Below are positions 9,320 through 19,403 of a stretch of 64,000 nt of DNA, one piece after another. Position numbers and translations under genes: made by a program. Position 1 is the stretch's first letter; each line of letters starts with the position of its first letter. The stretch lies in the NCBI RefSeq assembly GCF_000276805.1, contig NZ_AKXQ01000013.1, positions 1 to 64,000 of the forward strand. Reading direction: 5' to 3'. Below the pieces are notes generated by a model that was not told the DNA's origin, did not search any database, and saw nothing but the letters and a program-made list of their open reading frames with translations. The DNA comes from Moritella dasanensis ArB 0140 (lineage in GTDB: Bacteria; Pseudomonadota; Gammaproteobacteria; Enterobacterales; Moritellaceae).

Positions 9320-11836
9320 TTAAGCAACAGCTTCAGTTTTTGCTTTGTTTTTCTTTGCTGGTTTAGCTGTGCCATTTGCACGTGCACGCCAGTCAGCATT
9401 TAGTTGATTAACTAATGTCTTATCGGCAGCAAGGTCAATTGGATCAAAGTCATCAACGTTAATCGTACGTAGACGACCTTCCTCAGCAACTTTCAGTAAC
9501 TCAGCTTCATCAGCCGTGATTTGCTTGTTAGCAAGTGCGATATCAGCAAACTTATCCAGGTAGATAAATGCTTGTTTAACACCATTCTCTTTACAAACAC
9601 GGATGAAGATAGGGTCAGCAACAATGATGTCTCGCAAGGCTTTCTCTTGTAGACCGACAGGGTTACCTTCTTCTTCAGTAAGGTACATATCTGTTGCTAG
9701 ACGGCTACGCGCTTCCGAAGGAACTTGTAGCAAAGCGGCAACAACATGGTCTAACTTGTCAGTTGGACGTGATAGACGTTTACCTGCAGGCAATACCATT
9801 GCACGTAGTGCGATACCAACAGCACGAACAGGGAAGTTACGTAGTAACTCATCAATTGCGTGCTCAGCTTGATATAGCGAGTCTTGTAGTGCCCAATGCA
9901 CAAATGGTAAGTCATCTTTTTGACGACCTTCATCTTCAAAACGTTTTAGCGTTGCAGACGATAGATATAGTTGACTTAAGATATCACCTAAACGAGCAGA
10001 AACACGTTCTTTACGTTTAAGATCACCACCAAGTACACCCATCGAAACATCAGATAGGAATGCTAAGTTAGCACTTAAACGGTTCATTTGTTGATAGTAC
10101 TGTGCCGTCTCATCTTTAAATGGTGCAGCAGAACCTTTACCATTTGTAATACCCATTACAAATGAACGGAAGAAGTTAGACATTGCAAAACCAACATGAC
10201 CAAATAATGCGGCATCGAAGTCTTGTAGACCTTTCTTATGGTCGCTAAGTGCTGCAGCAGTCAATTCTGGTAATACGAACGGATGACAACGGATTGCACC
10301 TTGACCATAAATGATCAGGTTACGCGTAAGAATGTTTGCACCTTCTACCGTAATTGCAACTGGCGCCGCTTGATAGCTACGACCTGCCATGTTGTTTGGA
10401 CCAAGACAAATACCTTTACCACCTGAGATGTCCATCGCATCGATTGCGCATTTTTGTGCACGGTCAGTTAAATGCATTTTTACAATCGCAGTAATTACTG
10501 ACGGTTTTTCACCTAAATCAATCGCACTTGTTGTTAGTGTTGATGCTGCGCCCATCAGGTAAGCATTACCACCAATACGTGCGAGCGGCTCTTCGATACC
10601 TTCCATTTTACCAATCGCAAGTTTAAATTGACGACGAATAGCAGCATAAGAACCCATGCCTAGCGCGGCTAACTTAACGGCACCTGCAGAACAAGAAGGC
10701 AGGGTAATACCACGACCAACAGACAGGCATTCAACGAGCATGCTCCAGCCTTTACCTGCCATCGCAGGACCACCAATGATATAATCTAATGGTACAAATA
10801 CTTCGTTACCTATAGTTGGACCATTTTGGAACGGTAAGTTAAGCGGGAAGTGACGACGACCGGTTTCTACACCTGGGATATCCGTCGGGATAAGCGCACA
10901 AGTAATACCGATGTCTTCTTTATCACCCAATAGACCATCTGGATCACGCAGTTTAATTGCGAGACCAAGTACTGTCGCAACTGGTGCTAAAGTAATATAA
11001 CGCTTGTTCCAAGTCAGTTTCATACCCAGAACTTCTTTACCTTCAAATTCACCTTTACAGACGATACCGAAATCAGGAATACCACCTGCATCAGAACCAG
11101 CTTCAGGGCTTGTTAGTGCGAAACATGGAATTTCATCACCAATAGCTAAACGAGGAAGGTAGTAATCTTGTTGCTCTTTAGTACCATAGTGTTGTAGTAA
11201 TTCACCAGGTCCTAATGAATTAGGTACACCAACTGTGCTCGCCATAACAGCGCTTGAGCCAGTTAATTTTTGCAGTACCATTGATTGTGCTAATGCTGAA
11301 AATTCTAGACCACCGTATTTTTTCTTGATGATCATAGCGAAGAAACCCTTAGTTTTAAGGAATTCCCACAACTCAGGAGGTAAGTCTGCGCGTTTATGAG
11401 TGATATCAAATTCATCAGCCATACGACATGCTTCTTCAACTGGACCGTCTAGAAAAGCACGTTCTTCAGCACTTAAAGCTGGCGCAGGTACCTTGTGTAG
11501 TTTTTCCCAATTTGGCTTACCGCTGAATAAATCAGCATCCCACCAAGTGGTACCGGCTTCTAATGCTTCAGTCTCTGTTTGAGACATTTCCGGCATTATT
11601 TTACGGAAACCTTTTAAGATTGGCGTTGTTAGATAGCCTTGACGAATACTCGTAATATTTAACGGTATCGCAATGACAGCGGTTATGATCCAAATAGCTA
11701 ATGGCACATCACCGAAATATGAAACGGCTGCAAGTGCAATAAAAAATGCACCAGTAAAGGCAGCTAATGATGCTCTTTGGTAAGATAATGTACCAAATAT
11801 TGCCACTAAGGCTAATAGTGAGATTGTGGTTGCCAT
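9320..11836 (-). CDS. fadE: Acyl-CoA dehydrogenase FadE
   Basis: An 838-residue FAD-dependent acyl-CoA dehydrogenase that begins fatty acid beta-oxidation. It belongs to the long FadE family (E. coli FadE is 814 residues). The N terminus has two hydrophobic segments (about residues 3-60). The dehydrogenase core spans about 115-500 ([14 protein letters not shown] and [10 protein letters not shown] motifs), followed by a FadE-specific C-terminal domain (DUF1974) to about 810 and a Lys/Ala-rich tail. AGGAG precedes the ATG. A FadR-like operator lies 38 bases upstream, suggesting induction by fatty acids. Confidence 0.95.
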   Translation of the reverse strand: MATTISLLALVAIFGTLSYQRASLAAFTGAFFIALAAVSYFGDVPLAIWIITAVIAIPLNITSIRQGYLTTPILKGFRKIMPEMSQTETEALEAGTTWWDADLFSGKPNWEKLHKVPAPALSAEERAFLDGPVEEACRMADEFDITHKRADLPPELWEFLKTKGFFAMIIKKKYGGLEFSALAQSMVLQKLTGSSAVMASTVGVPNSLGPGELLQHYGTKEQQDYYLPRLAIGDEIPCFALTSPEAGSDAGGIPDFGIVCKGEFEGKEVLGMKLTWNKRYITLAPVATVLGLAIKLRDPDGLLGDKEDIGITCALIPTDIPGVETGRRHFPLNLPFQNGPTIGNEVFVPLDYIIGGPAMAGKGWSMLVECLSVGRGITLPSCSAGAVKLAALGMGSYAAIRRQFKLAIGKMEGIEEPLARIGGNAYLMGAASTLTTSAIDLGEKPSVITAIVKMHLTDRAQKCAIDAMDISGGKGICLGPNNMAGRSYQAAPVAITVEGANILTRNLIIYGQGAIRCHPFVLPELTAAALSDHKKGLQDFDAALFGHVGFAMSNFFRSFVMGITNGKGSAAPFKDETAQYYQQMNRLSANLAFLSDVSMGVLGGDLKRKERVSARLGDILSQLYLSSATLKRFEDEGRQKDDLPFVHWALQDSLYQAEHAIDELLRNFPVRAVGIALRAMVLPAGKRLSRPTDKLDHVVAALLQVPSEARSRLATDMYLTEEEGNPVGLQEKALRDIIVADPIFIRVCKENGVKQAFIYLDKFADIALANKQITADEAELLKVAEEGRLRTINVDDFDPIDLAADKTLVNQLNADWRARANGTAKPAKKNKAKTEAVA

Positions 11837-12272
11837 GATTTTCTCCTTTCATTAAGCAACTAAATAGCAAAGTCAGAGGTCAGACCAGAACGCTGGTTTG
11901 AGTATTAGTTCTAGTTGATAATTATTAAATTAGCAAGTTTTTTACATCTAATTTACATAGTATTTATAGAACCTGTAGTTAAACGCTTGTTTTTAACCTA
12001 TTGGGTTTACAAGTGTTCACCGATAATAGCGTTATTGAATTGCTAATTTAATTGCCTATTTACTTTTATTTTAGGTCAGTTCGGCCAAGAAATAGCACTC
12101 TAATTTACTCACTAATGGGTATTTAGTGGCTGTTAACTAAGCATTTTTTAATGCCTTAAGCTTATTTTTGGTTATGCTTAACCTTTTATTTATATGGGTG
12201 ATACAGCTACATTATTTTGTGAAATAATAGTACTATTATACCCATACATTTTAGGCATAGAGGCGATAACAA
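11837..12272. other. Divergent fadE-gmhA intergenic region
   Basis: This 436-base AT-rich region carries the fadE promoter side with a FadR-like site (11874-11890) and the gmhA leader. It also has an imperfect hairpin of unknown role at 11982-12017 (AACGCTTGT with ACAAGTGTT, inner AACC with GGTT). I see no open reading frame or RNA gene that I can support. Confidence 0.5.
11874..11890 (-). promoter_or_regulatory. FadR-like operator upstream of fadE
   Basis: The 17 bases CAGAGGTCAGACCAGAA share the core GGTNNGACC and the right half GACCAGA with the known E. coli fadB FadR site (ATCTGGTACGACCAGAT); the left half is less good. It lies 38-54 bases upstream of the fadE start, where a bound repressor would overlap the promoter or transcription start. 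FadR repression released by long-chain acyl-CoA is the known fad control. Confidence 0.65.
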
Positions 12273-12863
12273 ATGACAAATTATCAAGGCTTAATTCAGC
12301 AAGAATTAGCCGAAGCTGCACAAGTTTTAAATGACTTTTTAGCCGATTCAAAAAACGCTGAAAACATCGAAGCTGCTGCCGCGTTATTAGCTGATTCATT
12401 TAAAGCGGGTGGTAAAGTATTATCTTGCGGTAATGGTGGCTCGCATTGCGATGCGATGCATTTTGCTGAAGAACTATCTGGTCGCTATCGTGAAAATCGT
12501 CCTGCAATGCCTGGTATTGCTATTTCTGACGTGAGTCATATGTCTTGCGTGAGTAATGACTTTGGTTATGAATATGTGTTTTCACGTTATGTTGAAGGTA
12601 TTGGCCAGCAAGGGGATGTATTACTTGGTTTAAGCACCAGTGGTAATTCACAAAATGTATTAAATGCGTTTGCGGCAGCAAAAGCCAAAGGCATGAAAAC
12701 GATTGCATTAACCGGTAAAGATGGCGGCAAAATGGCTGGGATCGCTGATATTGAAATTCGAGTGCCACATTTTGGTTATGCTGACCGTATTCAAGAGATC
12801 CACATTAAAGTGATTCATTTACTGATTCAGTTAGTCGAAAAAATGATGGGTTATGCTGATTAA
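12273..12863 (+). CDS. gmhA: Phosphoheptose isomerase GmhA
   Basis: A 196-residue sugar isomerase (SIS) domain enzyme converting sedoheptulose 7-phosphate to D-glycero-D-manno-heptose 7-phosphate, the first step to the lipopolysaccharide inner-core heptose. Motifs are [26 protein letters not shown], the [12 protein letters not shown] phosphate loop and the C-terminal [15 protein letters not shown] helix with its conserved Glu and His. GAGG lies nine bases before the ATG. It is followed by the yafJ homologue, the same neighbour as E. coli lpcA. Confidence 0.96.
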   Translation: MTNYQGLIQQELAEAAQVLNDFLADSKNAENIEAAAALLADSFKAGGKVLSCGNGGSHCDAMHFAEELSGRYRENRPAMPGIAISDVSHMSCVSNDFGYEYVFSRYVEGIGQQGDVLLGLSTSGNSQNVLNAFAAAKAKGMKTIALTGKDGGKMAGIADIEIRVPHFGYADRIQEIHIKVIHLLIQLVEKMMGYAD

Positions 12864-13016
12864 TCTAGGCCTTTTGGCTATATGTTATTGCACAAAATTA
12901 CGTAATATCGTGTCATTTACCATAGACAGTTGCTTAGCAATAAGTAGAATAAAGAGATGAAATGAGTTTAGCCTTTGGGTTAATGTTGTAAGCCATAAAA
13001 GTGAAGTTATCAGTAT

Positions 13017-13793
13017 ATGTGTGAATTATTAGGTATGAGTGCAAATGTACCTACCGACATTTGTTTTAGTTTTTCTGGGCTGATGCAGCGTGGGGGTAAG
13101 ACTGGACCACATTCTGATGGTTGGGGAATTACTTTTTATGAAGGCAAGGGGTGCCGGACTTTTCGTGATCCTAAGCCAAGTTGCGAATCAAAAGTCGCGC
13201 AATTAGTGAAAAACTATCCGATTAAAAGCCAAGCGGTTATTTCGCATATTCGTCAAGCTAATCGTGGTGGTGTTGCATTAGAAAATACCCATCCTTTTAC
13301 CCGCGAATTTTGGGGTAAAAACTGGACCTATGCCCATAATGGTCAGTTAACTGATTATCAAGGTTTAGCGACGGGGTTTTATACACCGATTGGTGAAACG
13401 GATAGTGAATTAGCATTTTGTTGGATTTTGCAGGAAGTAGCTAAAAAATTCCCGAGTAAACCTGCTGATATGAAAGCTGTATTCCGTTTTATTGCTAGCT
13501 TATGCGATCAGCTTAGAGCATTAGGTGTGTTTAATTTATTGTTAACCGATGGCGATTTTGTATTTGCCTACTGTACCAATAATTTGCATCATATTATTCG
13601 CGAAGCGCCGTTTGGCCATGCGCAGTTGATTGATGAAAACATTGAGATTAACTTTGAGACTGAAACATCAGATTCAGATGTGGTTGCTATTATTGCCACT
13701 CAGCCGCTGACGGATAATGAAGTTTGGCACAAAATGCAGCCAGGTGAATTTTGTGTATTTTGTCGTGGTACTATTCTGTTGACGAATATTTAA
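13017..13793 (+). CDS. yafJ: Class II glutamine amidotransferase (YafJ family)
   Basis: A 258-residue protein consisting of an N-terminal nucleophile glutaminase domain. Cys2, exposed when Met1 is removed (MCELLGMSANVPTD), is the expected catalytic residue; GPHSDGWGITFYEG and THPFTREFWGKNWTYAHNGQ are further class II motifs. The acceptor of the released ammonia is not known for this family. It lies 153 bases after gmhA, and the pairing is conserved with E. coli lpcA-yafJ. There is no strong ribosome binding site. Confidence 0.9.
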   Translation: MCELLGMSANVPTDICFSFSGLMQRGGKTGPHSDGWGITFYEGKGCRTFRDPKPSCESKVAQLVKNYPIKSQAVISHIRQANRGGVALENTHPFTREFWGKNWTYAHNGQLTDYQGLATGFYTPIGETDSELAFCWILQEVAKKFPSKPADMKAVFRFIASLCDQLRALGVFNLLLTDGDFVFAYCTNNLHHIIREAPFGHAQLIDENIEINFETETSDSDVVAIIATQPLTDNEVWHKMQPGEFCVFCRGTILLTNI

Positions 13794-13828
13794 TTATTAA
13801 CACATAGTTAATAATTAAAGCCTATAAA

Positions 13829-13866
13829 AAAAGCCTTTATGCAGTTATGCGATAAAGGCTTTTTAT
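13829..13866. terminator. Bidirectional terminator between yafJ and purN
   Basis: AAAGCCTTTAT pairs with ATAAAGGCTTT around an eleven-base loop, flanked by A residues on the left and T residues on the right. It serves the convergent yafJ and purMN transcripts. Confidence 0.85.
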
Positions 13867-13888
13867 TATCTAGGCTTAATGAATTTGC

Positions 13889-14536
13889 TTAGTCCGTAGC
13901 GTAACCGCTTTGTGCTAATGCTTTACCATCAAGTACGGCTTTACCGTCGATCATCGCTAAACGTTCAGCGCAGAACCATTGTATAACCATCGGGTAGATC
14001 ATATGTTCTTGAGTATGCACTCGTGAACTTAATTCCTCTACATCATCGTCAGTAAATACAGGTACTTTTGCTTGCAAGATAACTGGACCGGCATCTAACT
14101 CTGGCGTAACAAAGTGCACTGAAGCACCGTGTTCTTCATCGCTATTATCAATTGCACGTTGATGTGTATCTAAACCTGGATATTTAGGCAATAGAGAAGG
14201 ATGTATATTCAGCATCTTGCCAGCATAATGCTGGACAAAGCTATCACTCAAAATACGCATATAGCCTGCTAACACAATAAGATCGGGTTGGTATTGATCT
14301 ATTTGTGTCATTAGCTCCGCATCAAACGCGGTACGGTCAGCAAAATCACCTTGAGCCAGTGATATTGCGTCGATACCTGCTTGTTGTGCTCGCTCTAAGC
14401 CATAAGCTGTACTTTTGTTACTAAAAACAGCGGTTACTTTACCGTTAATAGAACCTTGTTCGCACTGGTCTAGAATGGTTTGTAAATTACTGCCATTACC
14501 AGAAACTAATACTACGATAGATGCTTGTTTAGACAT
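13889..14536 (-). CDS. purN: Phosphoribosylglycinamide formyltransferase PurN
   Basis: A 215-residue enzyme that transfers the formyl group of 10-formyltetrahydrofolate to GAR, the third step of purine synthesis. The N-terminal VLVSGNGSNLQTI phosphate-binding loop, LAGYMRIL and the active-site segment NIHPSLLPKYPGLDTHQRAI with catalytic Asn and His are present; the Asp of VTPELDAGP completes the triad. Its ATG overlaps the purM stop by one base (TAATG), so translation is coupled. Confidence 0.96.
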   Translation of the reverse strand: MSKQASIVVLVSGNGSNLQTILDQCEQGSINGKVTAVFSNKSTAYGLERAQQAGIDAISLAQGDFADRTAFDAELMTQIDQYQPDLIVLAGYMRILSDSFVQHYAGKMLNIHPSLLPKYPGLDTHQRAIDNSDEEHGASVHFVTPELDAGPVILQAKVPVFTDDDVEELSSRVHTQEHMIYPMVIQWFCAERLAMIDGKAVLDGKALAQSGYATD

Positions 14537-15588
14537 TATTTTATCTCTACTTGTTCTTCATTTTCTGCAGCGTCTGCAATTTCACCGATTAGCCACGCAT
14601 TTTCGCCGTGTTCAGTGAATATTTCCAGTGCTTTTTCAACTTGAGATGCTGGTAGCGCAATAACCATACCAACACCACAGTTAAACGTACGATACATCTC
14701 TGTACGTTCAACGTTACCTTTCTCTTGTAACCAGTTGAAAATTTCAGGCCACTGCCAGCTACTTTCATCTACGACAGCTTTAGTTAGTGCTGGTAGTACA
14801 CGTGGGATATTTTCCCAGAAACCACCACCAGTAATGTGTGATAAAGCGTGAACTTCACACTCTTTCAACACAGCTAGCACAGATTTAACATAGATGTTAG
14901 TTGGCGTTAGCAGAGTATCGCCTAACGTTGAATCACCGAACGCTTGGCTTGGATCTTCTTTTGATACTTCAAGGATCTTACGGACTAAAGAATAGCCGTT
15001 TGAGTGAGGGCCACTCGATCCTAAAGCAATCAGTTTGTCACCCGCAGCAACTTTAGTACCGTCGATGATGTTTTCTTTGTCTACAATGCCAACACAGAAG
15101 CCAGCAATGTCAAAATCTTTTCCGTCGTACATACCTGGCATTTCAGCGGTTTCACCACCTGTTAATGCACAACCAGATAGTAAACAACCTTCGCCGATAC
15201 CGGTAACAACAGCTGTAGCTACATCTACATCTAGCTTGCCTGTTGCATAGTAATCTAAGAAGAATAGTGGTTCAGCACCTTGTACAATAAGGTCATTCAC
15301 ACACATAGCAACTAAATCGATACCTACCGTATCATATTTAGCTAAATCGATAGCGAGGCGTAGTTTCGTTCCTACACCGTCTGTTCCTGCGACCAACACT
15401 GGTTCTTTATAACCAGTAGGTAATTGGCAAAGAGCGCCGAAGCCACCTAGACCACCCATAACTTCTGGGCGTTTAGTTTTTTTCGCTACACCTTTAATGC
15501 GTTCTACTAATGCATTACCTGCGTCGATATCAACGCCTGCATCTTTATAACTTAGAGAAGTATTTTGGTTGCTCACTGGATCCCTCAC
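14536..15588 (-). CDS. purM: Phosphoribosylformylglycinamidine cyclo-ligase PurM
   Basis: A 350-residue AIR synthetase that closes the imidazole ring using ATP. Motifs: [43 protein letters not shown] and [13 protein letters not shown] in the N-terminal domain, and [19 protein letters not shown] in the C-terminal domain. It is the first gene of the purMN operon, divergent from upp as in E. coli. I looked for a PurR box upstream and did not find a convincing one. Confidence 0.97.
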   Translation of the reverse strand: MRDPVSNQNTSLSYKDAGVDIDAGNALVERIKGVAKKTKRPEVMGGLGGFGALCQLPTGYKEPVLVAGTDGVGTKLRLAIDLAKYDTVGIDLVAMCVNDLIVQGAEPLFFLDYYATGKLDVDVATAVVTGIGEGCLLSGCALTGGETAEMPGMYDGKDFDIAGFCVGIVDKENIIDGTKVAAGDKLIALGSSGPHSNGYSLVRKILEVSKEDPSQAFGDSTLGDTLLTPTNIYVKSVLAVLKECEVHALSHITGGGFWENIPRVLPALTKAVVDESSWQWPEIFNWLQEKGNVERTEMYRTFNCGVGMVIALPASQVEKALEIFTEHGENAWLIGEIADAAENEEQVEIK

Positions 15589-15798
15589 AAACTAATCGTA
15601 TCAATTGGATTAAAAAATCGCCGCCATGTTAACAACTTTACTCACAGAATAGAAACAATATTATAGCTTGTTTGACCTGCTAATAGATTTTATTCTTAAC
15701 TCAGGCTTTTCCTTGGAATAAGCTATCATTATAGTGCCATTATTGGTAATATTGCGCGTTTTTATATCGTAGTTACTTTGATTTTATTAGGAGATTCC

Positions 15799-16425
15799 AT
15801 GAAAGTTGTTGAAGTTAAACATCCTTTAGTACGTCATAAATTGGGTTTAATGCGCGCTGCTGATATCAGCACTAAACGTTTTCGTGAACTTGCAACAGAA
15901 GTGGGTAGCCTACTTACTTATGAAGCAACGGCTGATTTAGAATTAGAACAGAAGACTATTGAAGGTTGGAATGGCGATGTTACCGTTGATCAAATCAAAG
16001 GTAAAAAAGTAACAGTTGTGCCAATTCTGCGTGCTGGTTTAGGCATGATGGATGGTGTGTTAGAACATATGCCAAGTGCACGTGTAAGTGTTGTTGGTAT
16101 TTACCGTGATGAAGAAACGCTAGAAGCGATTCCTTATTTCGAAAAAATCGTTCACAGCATTGATGAACGTTTAGCGATTGTTGTTGATCCGATGTTAGCA
16201 ACAGGCGGTTCTATGATCGCAACATTAGACCTGTTAGTAGCTAAAGGTTGTAAGCACATTAAAGTCCTTGTACTTGTTGCTGCACCTGAAGGTCTAAAAG
16301 CGTTAGAAGAAGCACATCCAAATATCGAGCTTTACACTGCATCTATTGACGAACGTTTAGATGAGAAAGGTTATATCGTTCCAGGTCTTGGTGACGCTGG
16401 CGATAAGATCTTCGGTACTAAATAA
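15799..16425 (+). CDS. upp: Uracil phosphoribosyltransferase Upp
   Basis: A 208-residue pyrimidine salvage enzyme making UMP from uracil and PRPP. The start is set at 15799 ([14 protein letters not shown]), preceded by AGGAG; the open frame 21 bases further upstream is not supported. Motifs: [18 protein letters not shown], the PRPP loop [10 protein letters not shown] and the C-terminal uracil-binding [17 protein letters not shown]. No uraA permease follows, unlike E. coli. It ends in a strong terminator. Confidence 0.97.
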   Translation: MKVVEVKHPLVRHKLGLMRAADISTKRFRELATEVGSLLTYEATADLELEQKTIEGWNGDVTVDQIKGKKVTVVPILRAGLGMMDGVLEHMPSARVSVVGIYRDEETLEAIPYFEKIVHSIDERLAIVVDPMLATGGSMIATLDLLVAKGCKHIKVLVLVAAPEGLKALEEAHPNIELYTASIDERLDEKGYIVPGLGDAGDKIFGTK

Positions 16426-16464
16426 GTACAGTAATAAGATACTTAATTTATTGAATTGAGTAAT

Positions 16465-16500
16465 GCAGACATCAGTTACCTTGATGTCTGCTTTTTTATT
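16465..16500 (+). terminator. Terminator of upp
   Basis: A perfect 10-bp stem, GCAGACATCA with TGATGTCTGC, around a seven-base loop and followed by six T residues. Confidence 0.9.
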
Positions 16501-16512
16501 TGCTTTTGTCTT

Positions 16513-16638
16513 TTAATCAACTTGATTCCCCACTAAATATCCGCCCCACAGCAACAGCACATTTAGCACATAGATCTCTTCAATATTGATATTAAAGTAT
16601 CGATCATTCTCATTTTGTTTATTATCCATAGATATCAT
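16513..16638 (-). CDS. Possible small membrane-associated protein (41 aa)
   Basis: A short frame too small for routine calling: 41 codons from the ATG at 16638, or 38 from the ATG at 16629. The predicted peptide has a polar, Asn-rich N terminus followed by a hydrophobic stretch IYVLNVLLLWGGYLVG and a short polar tail. AAGGG lies nine bases before the second ATG. An AAGGAG further upstream precedes a three-codon frame (Met-Lys-Gly-stop). I do not recognise it, and it overlaps nothing else. It could equally be chance in an AT-rich gap. Confidence 0.35.
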   Translation of the reverse strand: MISMDNKQNENDRYFNINIEEIYVLNVLLLWGGYLVGNQVD

Positions 16639-16833
16639 CCCTTCATTTTAATCTAACTCCTTGATACTTTAGTATGGTCACTGTTTCCTTATCTCGCTAA
16701 TTAGCTAATGCGATAGAATATGTTTGGACATAGCCACTGGTTTGGTTATTATTTGAGGTCTATTAATTATGCTGGCTATGTTATTATCGAAATCATCAAT
16801 TTGAGTCATCACGTTACTGTTAAAAAGGATCGT

Positions 16834-17880
16834 ATGAAGCGTTTATTTCCTGTTTTATTATCACTGTTATCTCTTCTTCCCTTAACCACGCAGGCGGTTG
16901 AGGTTGAGCAACTTTATTCAGCATCAGTTATAGCGGTTGATAATAAGTCTAACCGTGATTTACAAAAAGTGGCTTTTGCCGAAGTACTGGTTAAAGTTTC
17001 TGGTAATGCCACAATAGCGGCGGATCCGGTAATCAAAAAAGCATTGCTCAATGCCCGTGAGTATTTAGTCAAGCAAGCAGAAGAACATGTTGATGGCGAA
17101 CGCTATTTACAAACTAGCTTTAATGCCAAAAAAGTAGATCGTTTATTGCGTGGCAGTGAATTTGGCGTGTGGAGTCAGAATCGTCCACAGCAAATTGTCT
17201 GGCTAGTGGTTGATGAAGATTTTAACCGCAGCGTTAGAGGCGAGACTGATACTGATTATGCTGAATTTATTGATGCGATTAAAGCGCAAGCCAATAAACG
17301 CGCGATCCCGGTTTTATTCCCGGTGATGGATCTTGATGATCAATTGCAAGTCAGCAGTAGCGATTTGTGGGGACAGTTTACAGATCCAGTCGAACTTGCT
17401 TCAGCCCGCTATGCTGCAGATAATTATATTATTGCTAAGATCATTAAGCAGAATGATGATTATAAATTAACGTGGAGCATGTATGGCCGTCGTAATAGCA
17501 ATCAAGCATTCGAGGTTTGGTTAACTGGCCAAGGTCAAGGCGAGCTAGCTAACATAGGTACTGCGCTGACAGATAGCTTAGCTAATCACTTAGCTGAACG
17601 TTATAGCGTAAAAGCATCCGGTAACAATGAAGTGGTGTATTTAAATGTCGATGCTGTTACTAGTATTGCTGATTATGCCAAGTTGATTGAAATGTTTTCT
17701 GAATTATCCGCGGTCGCGCAAGTTGATCTTGAAGCTGTATCAGGATCAAGTATGCAATTAAAATTGGTATTACTTGGTACGCAGCAAGATCTATTGATGG
17801 AACTGTCGTTAGATCAACGGATCAAAAGTAGTAAAAATGTGTTTGATGACGTTAATTTTCAGTGGAACGCGATAAATTAA
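16834..17880 (+). CDS. DUF2066 domain-containing exported protein
   Basis: A 348-residue protein of unknown function. The start is placed at 16834, with AAGGA six bases upstream and a clear signal peptide (MKRLFPVLLSLLSLLPLTTQA) predicted to be cleaved near residue 21. The following segment (about 25-200) matches my recollection of DUF2066 proteins that stand next to hda in Vibrio and Shewanella. It is likely periplasmic. There is a 97-base gap to hda and no terminator, so the two may be co-transcribed. Confidence 0.8.
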   Translation: MKRLFPVLLSLLSLLPLTTQAVEVEQLYSASVIAVDNKSNRDLQKVAFAEVLVKVSGNATIAADPVIKKALLNAREYLVKQAEEHVDGERYLQTSFNAKKVDRLLRGSEFGVWSQNRPQQIVWLVVDEDFNRSVRGETDTDYAEFIDAIKAQANKRAIPVLFPVMDLDDQLQVSSSDLWGQFTDPVELASARYAADNYIIAKIIKQNDDYKLTWSMYGRRNSNQAFEVWLTGQGQGELANIGTALTDSLANHLAERYSVKASGNNEVVYLNVDAVTSIADYAKLIEMFSELSAVAQVDLEAVSGSSMQLKLVLLGTQQDLLMELSLDQRIKSSKNVFDDVNFQWNAIN

Positions 17881-17977
17881 GCAATTTTACATTGTGTTTT
17901 TTTACTAGTCGTTCTCTATCGGCCATTGAGGTGCTACAATGGCCACACTAATCTTATGATTGTATGAAAGGGTGATA

Positions 17978-18691
17978 TTGAACACTCCAGCACAACTTTC
18001 TTTACCAGTCCAATTGCCCGATGGTGAAACTTTCGCGAGTTTTTATCCCGGTGCTAATGTCCAGTTACTCACAGCGTTAAAAAATGCTGCTGTAGGCGAC
18101 GGTGATCCATTTATTTATCTATTTGGTAACCGAAGTTCGGGCACCTCTCATTTACTTCATGCTACCTGCACTGAGTGTACTGACGCTCAGCGATCCGCGG
18201 CTTATTTACCGATGGAAATGGCGGCGATGATGTCTCCATCAGTACTCGATGGCATGGAGCATCTGGATATTGTCTGTATTGATAATATTGAATTGATCGC
18301 CGGGATCCGCGAGTGGGAAGTGGCGTTATTCAACTTTTATAATCGCTGGCTCGATAATCATGATCAAGAAAATCCAGGCTCTCTGATTGTCACCGGTAAT
18401 AGCGCTGCGCGACATTTAGGGATTGAATTACCAGATCTGCTATCGCGATTAGATTGGGGCGTGAGTTACCAATTACAGTTACTTGATGATGATGGTAAGT
18501 TGGCCGCTCTGCAACTCCGAGCTGAGTTTAGAGGATTAAAGCTACCTGTTGATGTCGGTCGTTTTCTGTTAAACCGCTCATCACGCGATATGCAAACCCT
18601 TATTTCAACCTTAGATCGTTTAGACAATGCGTCAATTAGTGCACAACGTCGACTCACGATCCCATTTGTAAAAGAAACACTTTCTCTATAA
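17978..18691 (+). CDS. hda: DnaA regulatory inactivator Hda
   Basis: A 237-residue AAA+ protein that works with the DNA-loaded beta clamp to make DnaA hydrolyse its ATP. The start is assigned to the TTG at 17978 because the product then begins Met-Asn-Thr-Pro-Ala-Gln-Leu-Ser-Leu-Pro like E. coli Hda; QLSLP is the clamp-binding motif. AAAGGG lies six bases upstream. Other motifs: LFGNRSSGTSHLLHA (Walker A-like), DIVCIDNIELIAG (Walker B) and the sensor II arginine region near RSSRDMQTL. A three-codon ATG frame overlaps the ribosome binding site. Confidence 0.94.
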   Translation: MNTPAQLSLPVQLPDGETFASFYPGANVQLLTALKNAAVGDGDPFIYLFGNRSSGTSHLLHATCTECTDAQRSAAYLPMEMAAMMSPSVLDGMEHLDIVCIDNIELIAGIREWEVALFNFYNRWLDNHDQENPGSLIVTGNSAARHLGIELPDLLSRLDWGVSYQLQLLDDDGKLAALQLRAEFRGLKLPVDVGRFLLNRSSRDMQTLISTLDRLDNASISAQRRLTIPFVKETLSL

Positions 18692-18720
18692 ATCGAATCT
18701 AATTCAATACAATACAATCA

Positions 18721-18757
18721 AAAAAGGGCATAGTATCGTCGATACTATGCCCTTTTT
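18721..18757. terminator. Bidirectional terminator between hda and the DUF2069 gene
   Basis: A perfect 17-bp stem (AAAAAGGGCATAGTATC with its complement) around the 3-base loop GTC. The A and T runs suit termination in both directions. Confidence 0.92.
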
Positions 18758-18805
18758 ATTTACGCTAATAATGACAACATTTATGTTGTTGCCCAGCGTA
18801 TTTTC

Positions 18806-19390
18806 TTAACCGTTATCTTTATCTCGGTGTGCTTCTTCACGCTCTTTTTCTTCAGCCATTACGACTTTTAATTTATCAAGACCTAGGCCTAATTCTTTGC
18901 CTTGCATCCGCGCATAAATACCATTACCAAACAGCATACAGTTGGCTAAGGCAAACTCTAGGACCGCAAGATAACGCTCATCAGGATCTGTATACATGAT
19001 GGTTAATGAATGCATGTAATAAATCATCACCACAAAGTTACTCCAAGCTGCCGTATAAGGTTTGCCTTTGATCAATCCATAGAAGGGAAATAATAACGGC
19101 AAGATCCAAATGAAGGCTTTGGCTAATGGGTTTGACTCGTGCGCAGCTTGGCGCTCTAGCCATTTTTGTTTTTCAGCTTCGACTTGTGGTAATAGCTCAG
19201 GATTAACGTCTGCCATTGCGGTCAGTTCAGCGAGTGCTTTCGACTGCGTATGATCTTGTACTGTTTCTGGTATTAACCACAGTTGCCATACAAACATTAG
19301 AATGATGAGGCCGAAATAACCGAATAACCCTAAGGCACGGTACTGTGAAATTCTTTTTTGAGTGTCAGATGAACTTTGAATCGTTTGCAT
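18806..19390 (-). CDS. DUF2069 membrane protein
   Basis: A 194-residue inner-membrane protein of unknown function. It has hydrophobic segments at about residues 20-40, 88-105, 113-130 and 138-155, and the segment PLLFPFYGLIKGKPYTAAWSN is typical of DUF2069. The usual family member is about 120-140 residues; here an extra polar insert (about 42-80) and a charged Glu/Lys-rich tail add length. It is the last gene of a bepA-yfgD-DUF2069 unit, 13 bases after yfgD. Confidence 0.8.
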   Translation of the reverse strand: MQTIQSSSDTQKRISQYRALGLFGYFGLIILMFVWQLWLIPETVQDHTQSKALAELTAMADVNPELLPQVEAEKQKWLERQAAHESNPLAKAFIWILPLLFPFYGLIKGKPYTAAWSNFVVMIYYMHSLTIMYTDPDERYLAVLEFALANCMLFGNGIYARMQGKELGLGLDKLKVVMAEEKEREEAHRDKDNG

Positions 19391-19403
19391 TATTTGCTCA
19401 TAG

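Larger units (their letters stand above)
16426..16833. other. upp-DUF2066 gene intergenic region
   Basis: A 408-base gap. It contains the upp terminator (16465-16500), a possible small minus-strand gene (16513-16638) and an AT-rich leader before the DUF2066 gene. An open frame extends upstream of the DUF2066 gene from about 16720, but its predicted residues do not resemble a signal peptide, so I do not treat it as coding. Confidence 0.5.

Noticed and set aside
9603-10020. Open frames antisense to fadE
   Set aside because: They lie wholly inside the well-supported fadE gene, and composition follows from codon use of fadE.
15589-15798. PurR operator between purM and upp
   Set aside because: ACG-N4-GTTTG-like sequence near 15590 has too few matches to the 16-base PurR consensus.
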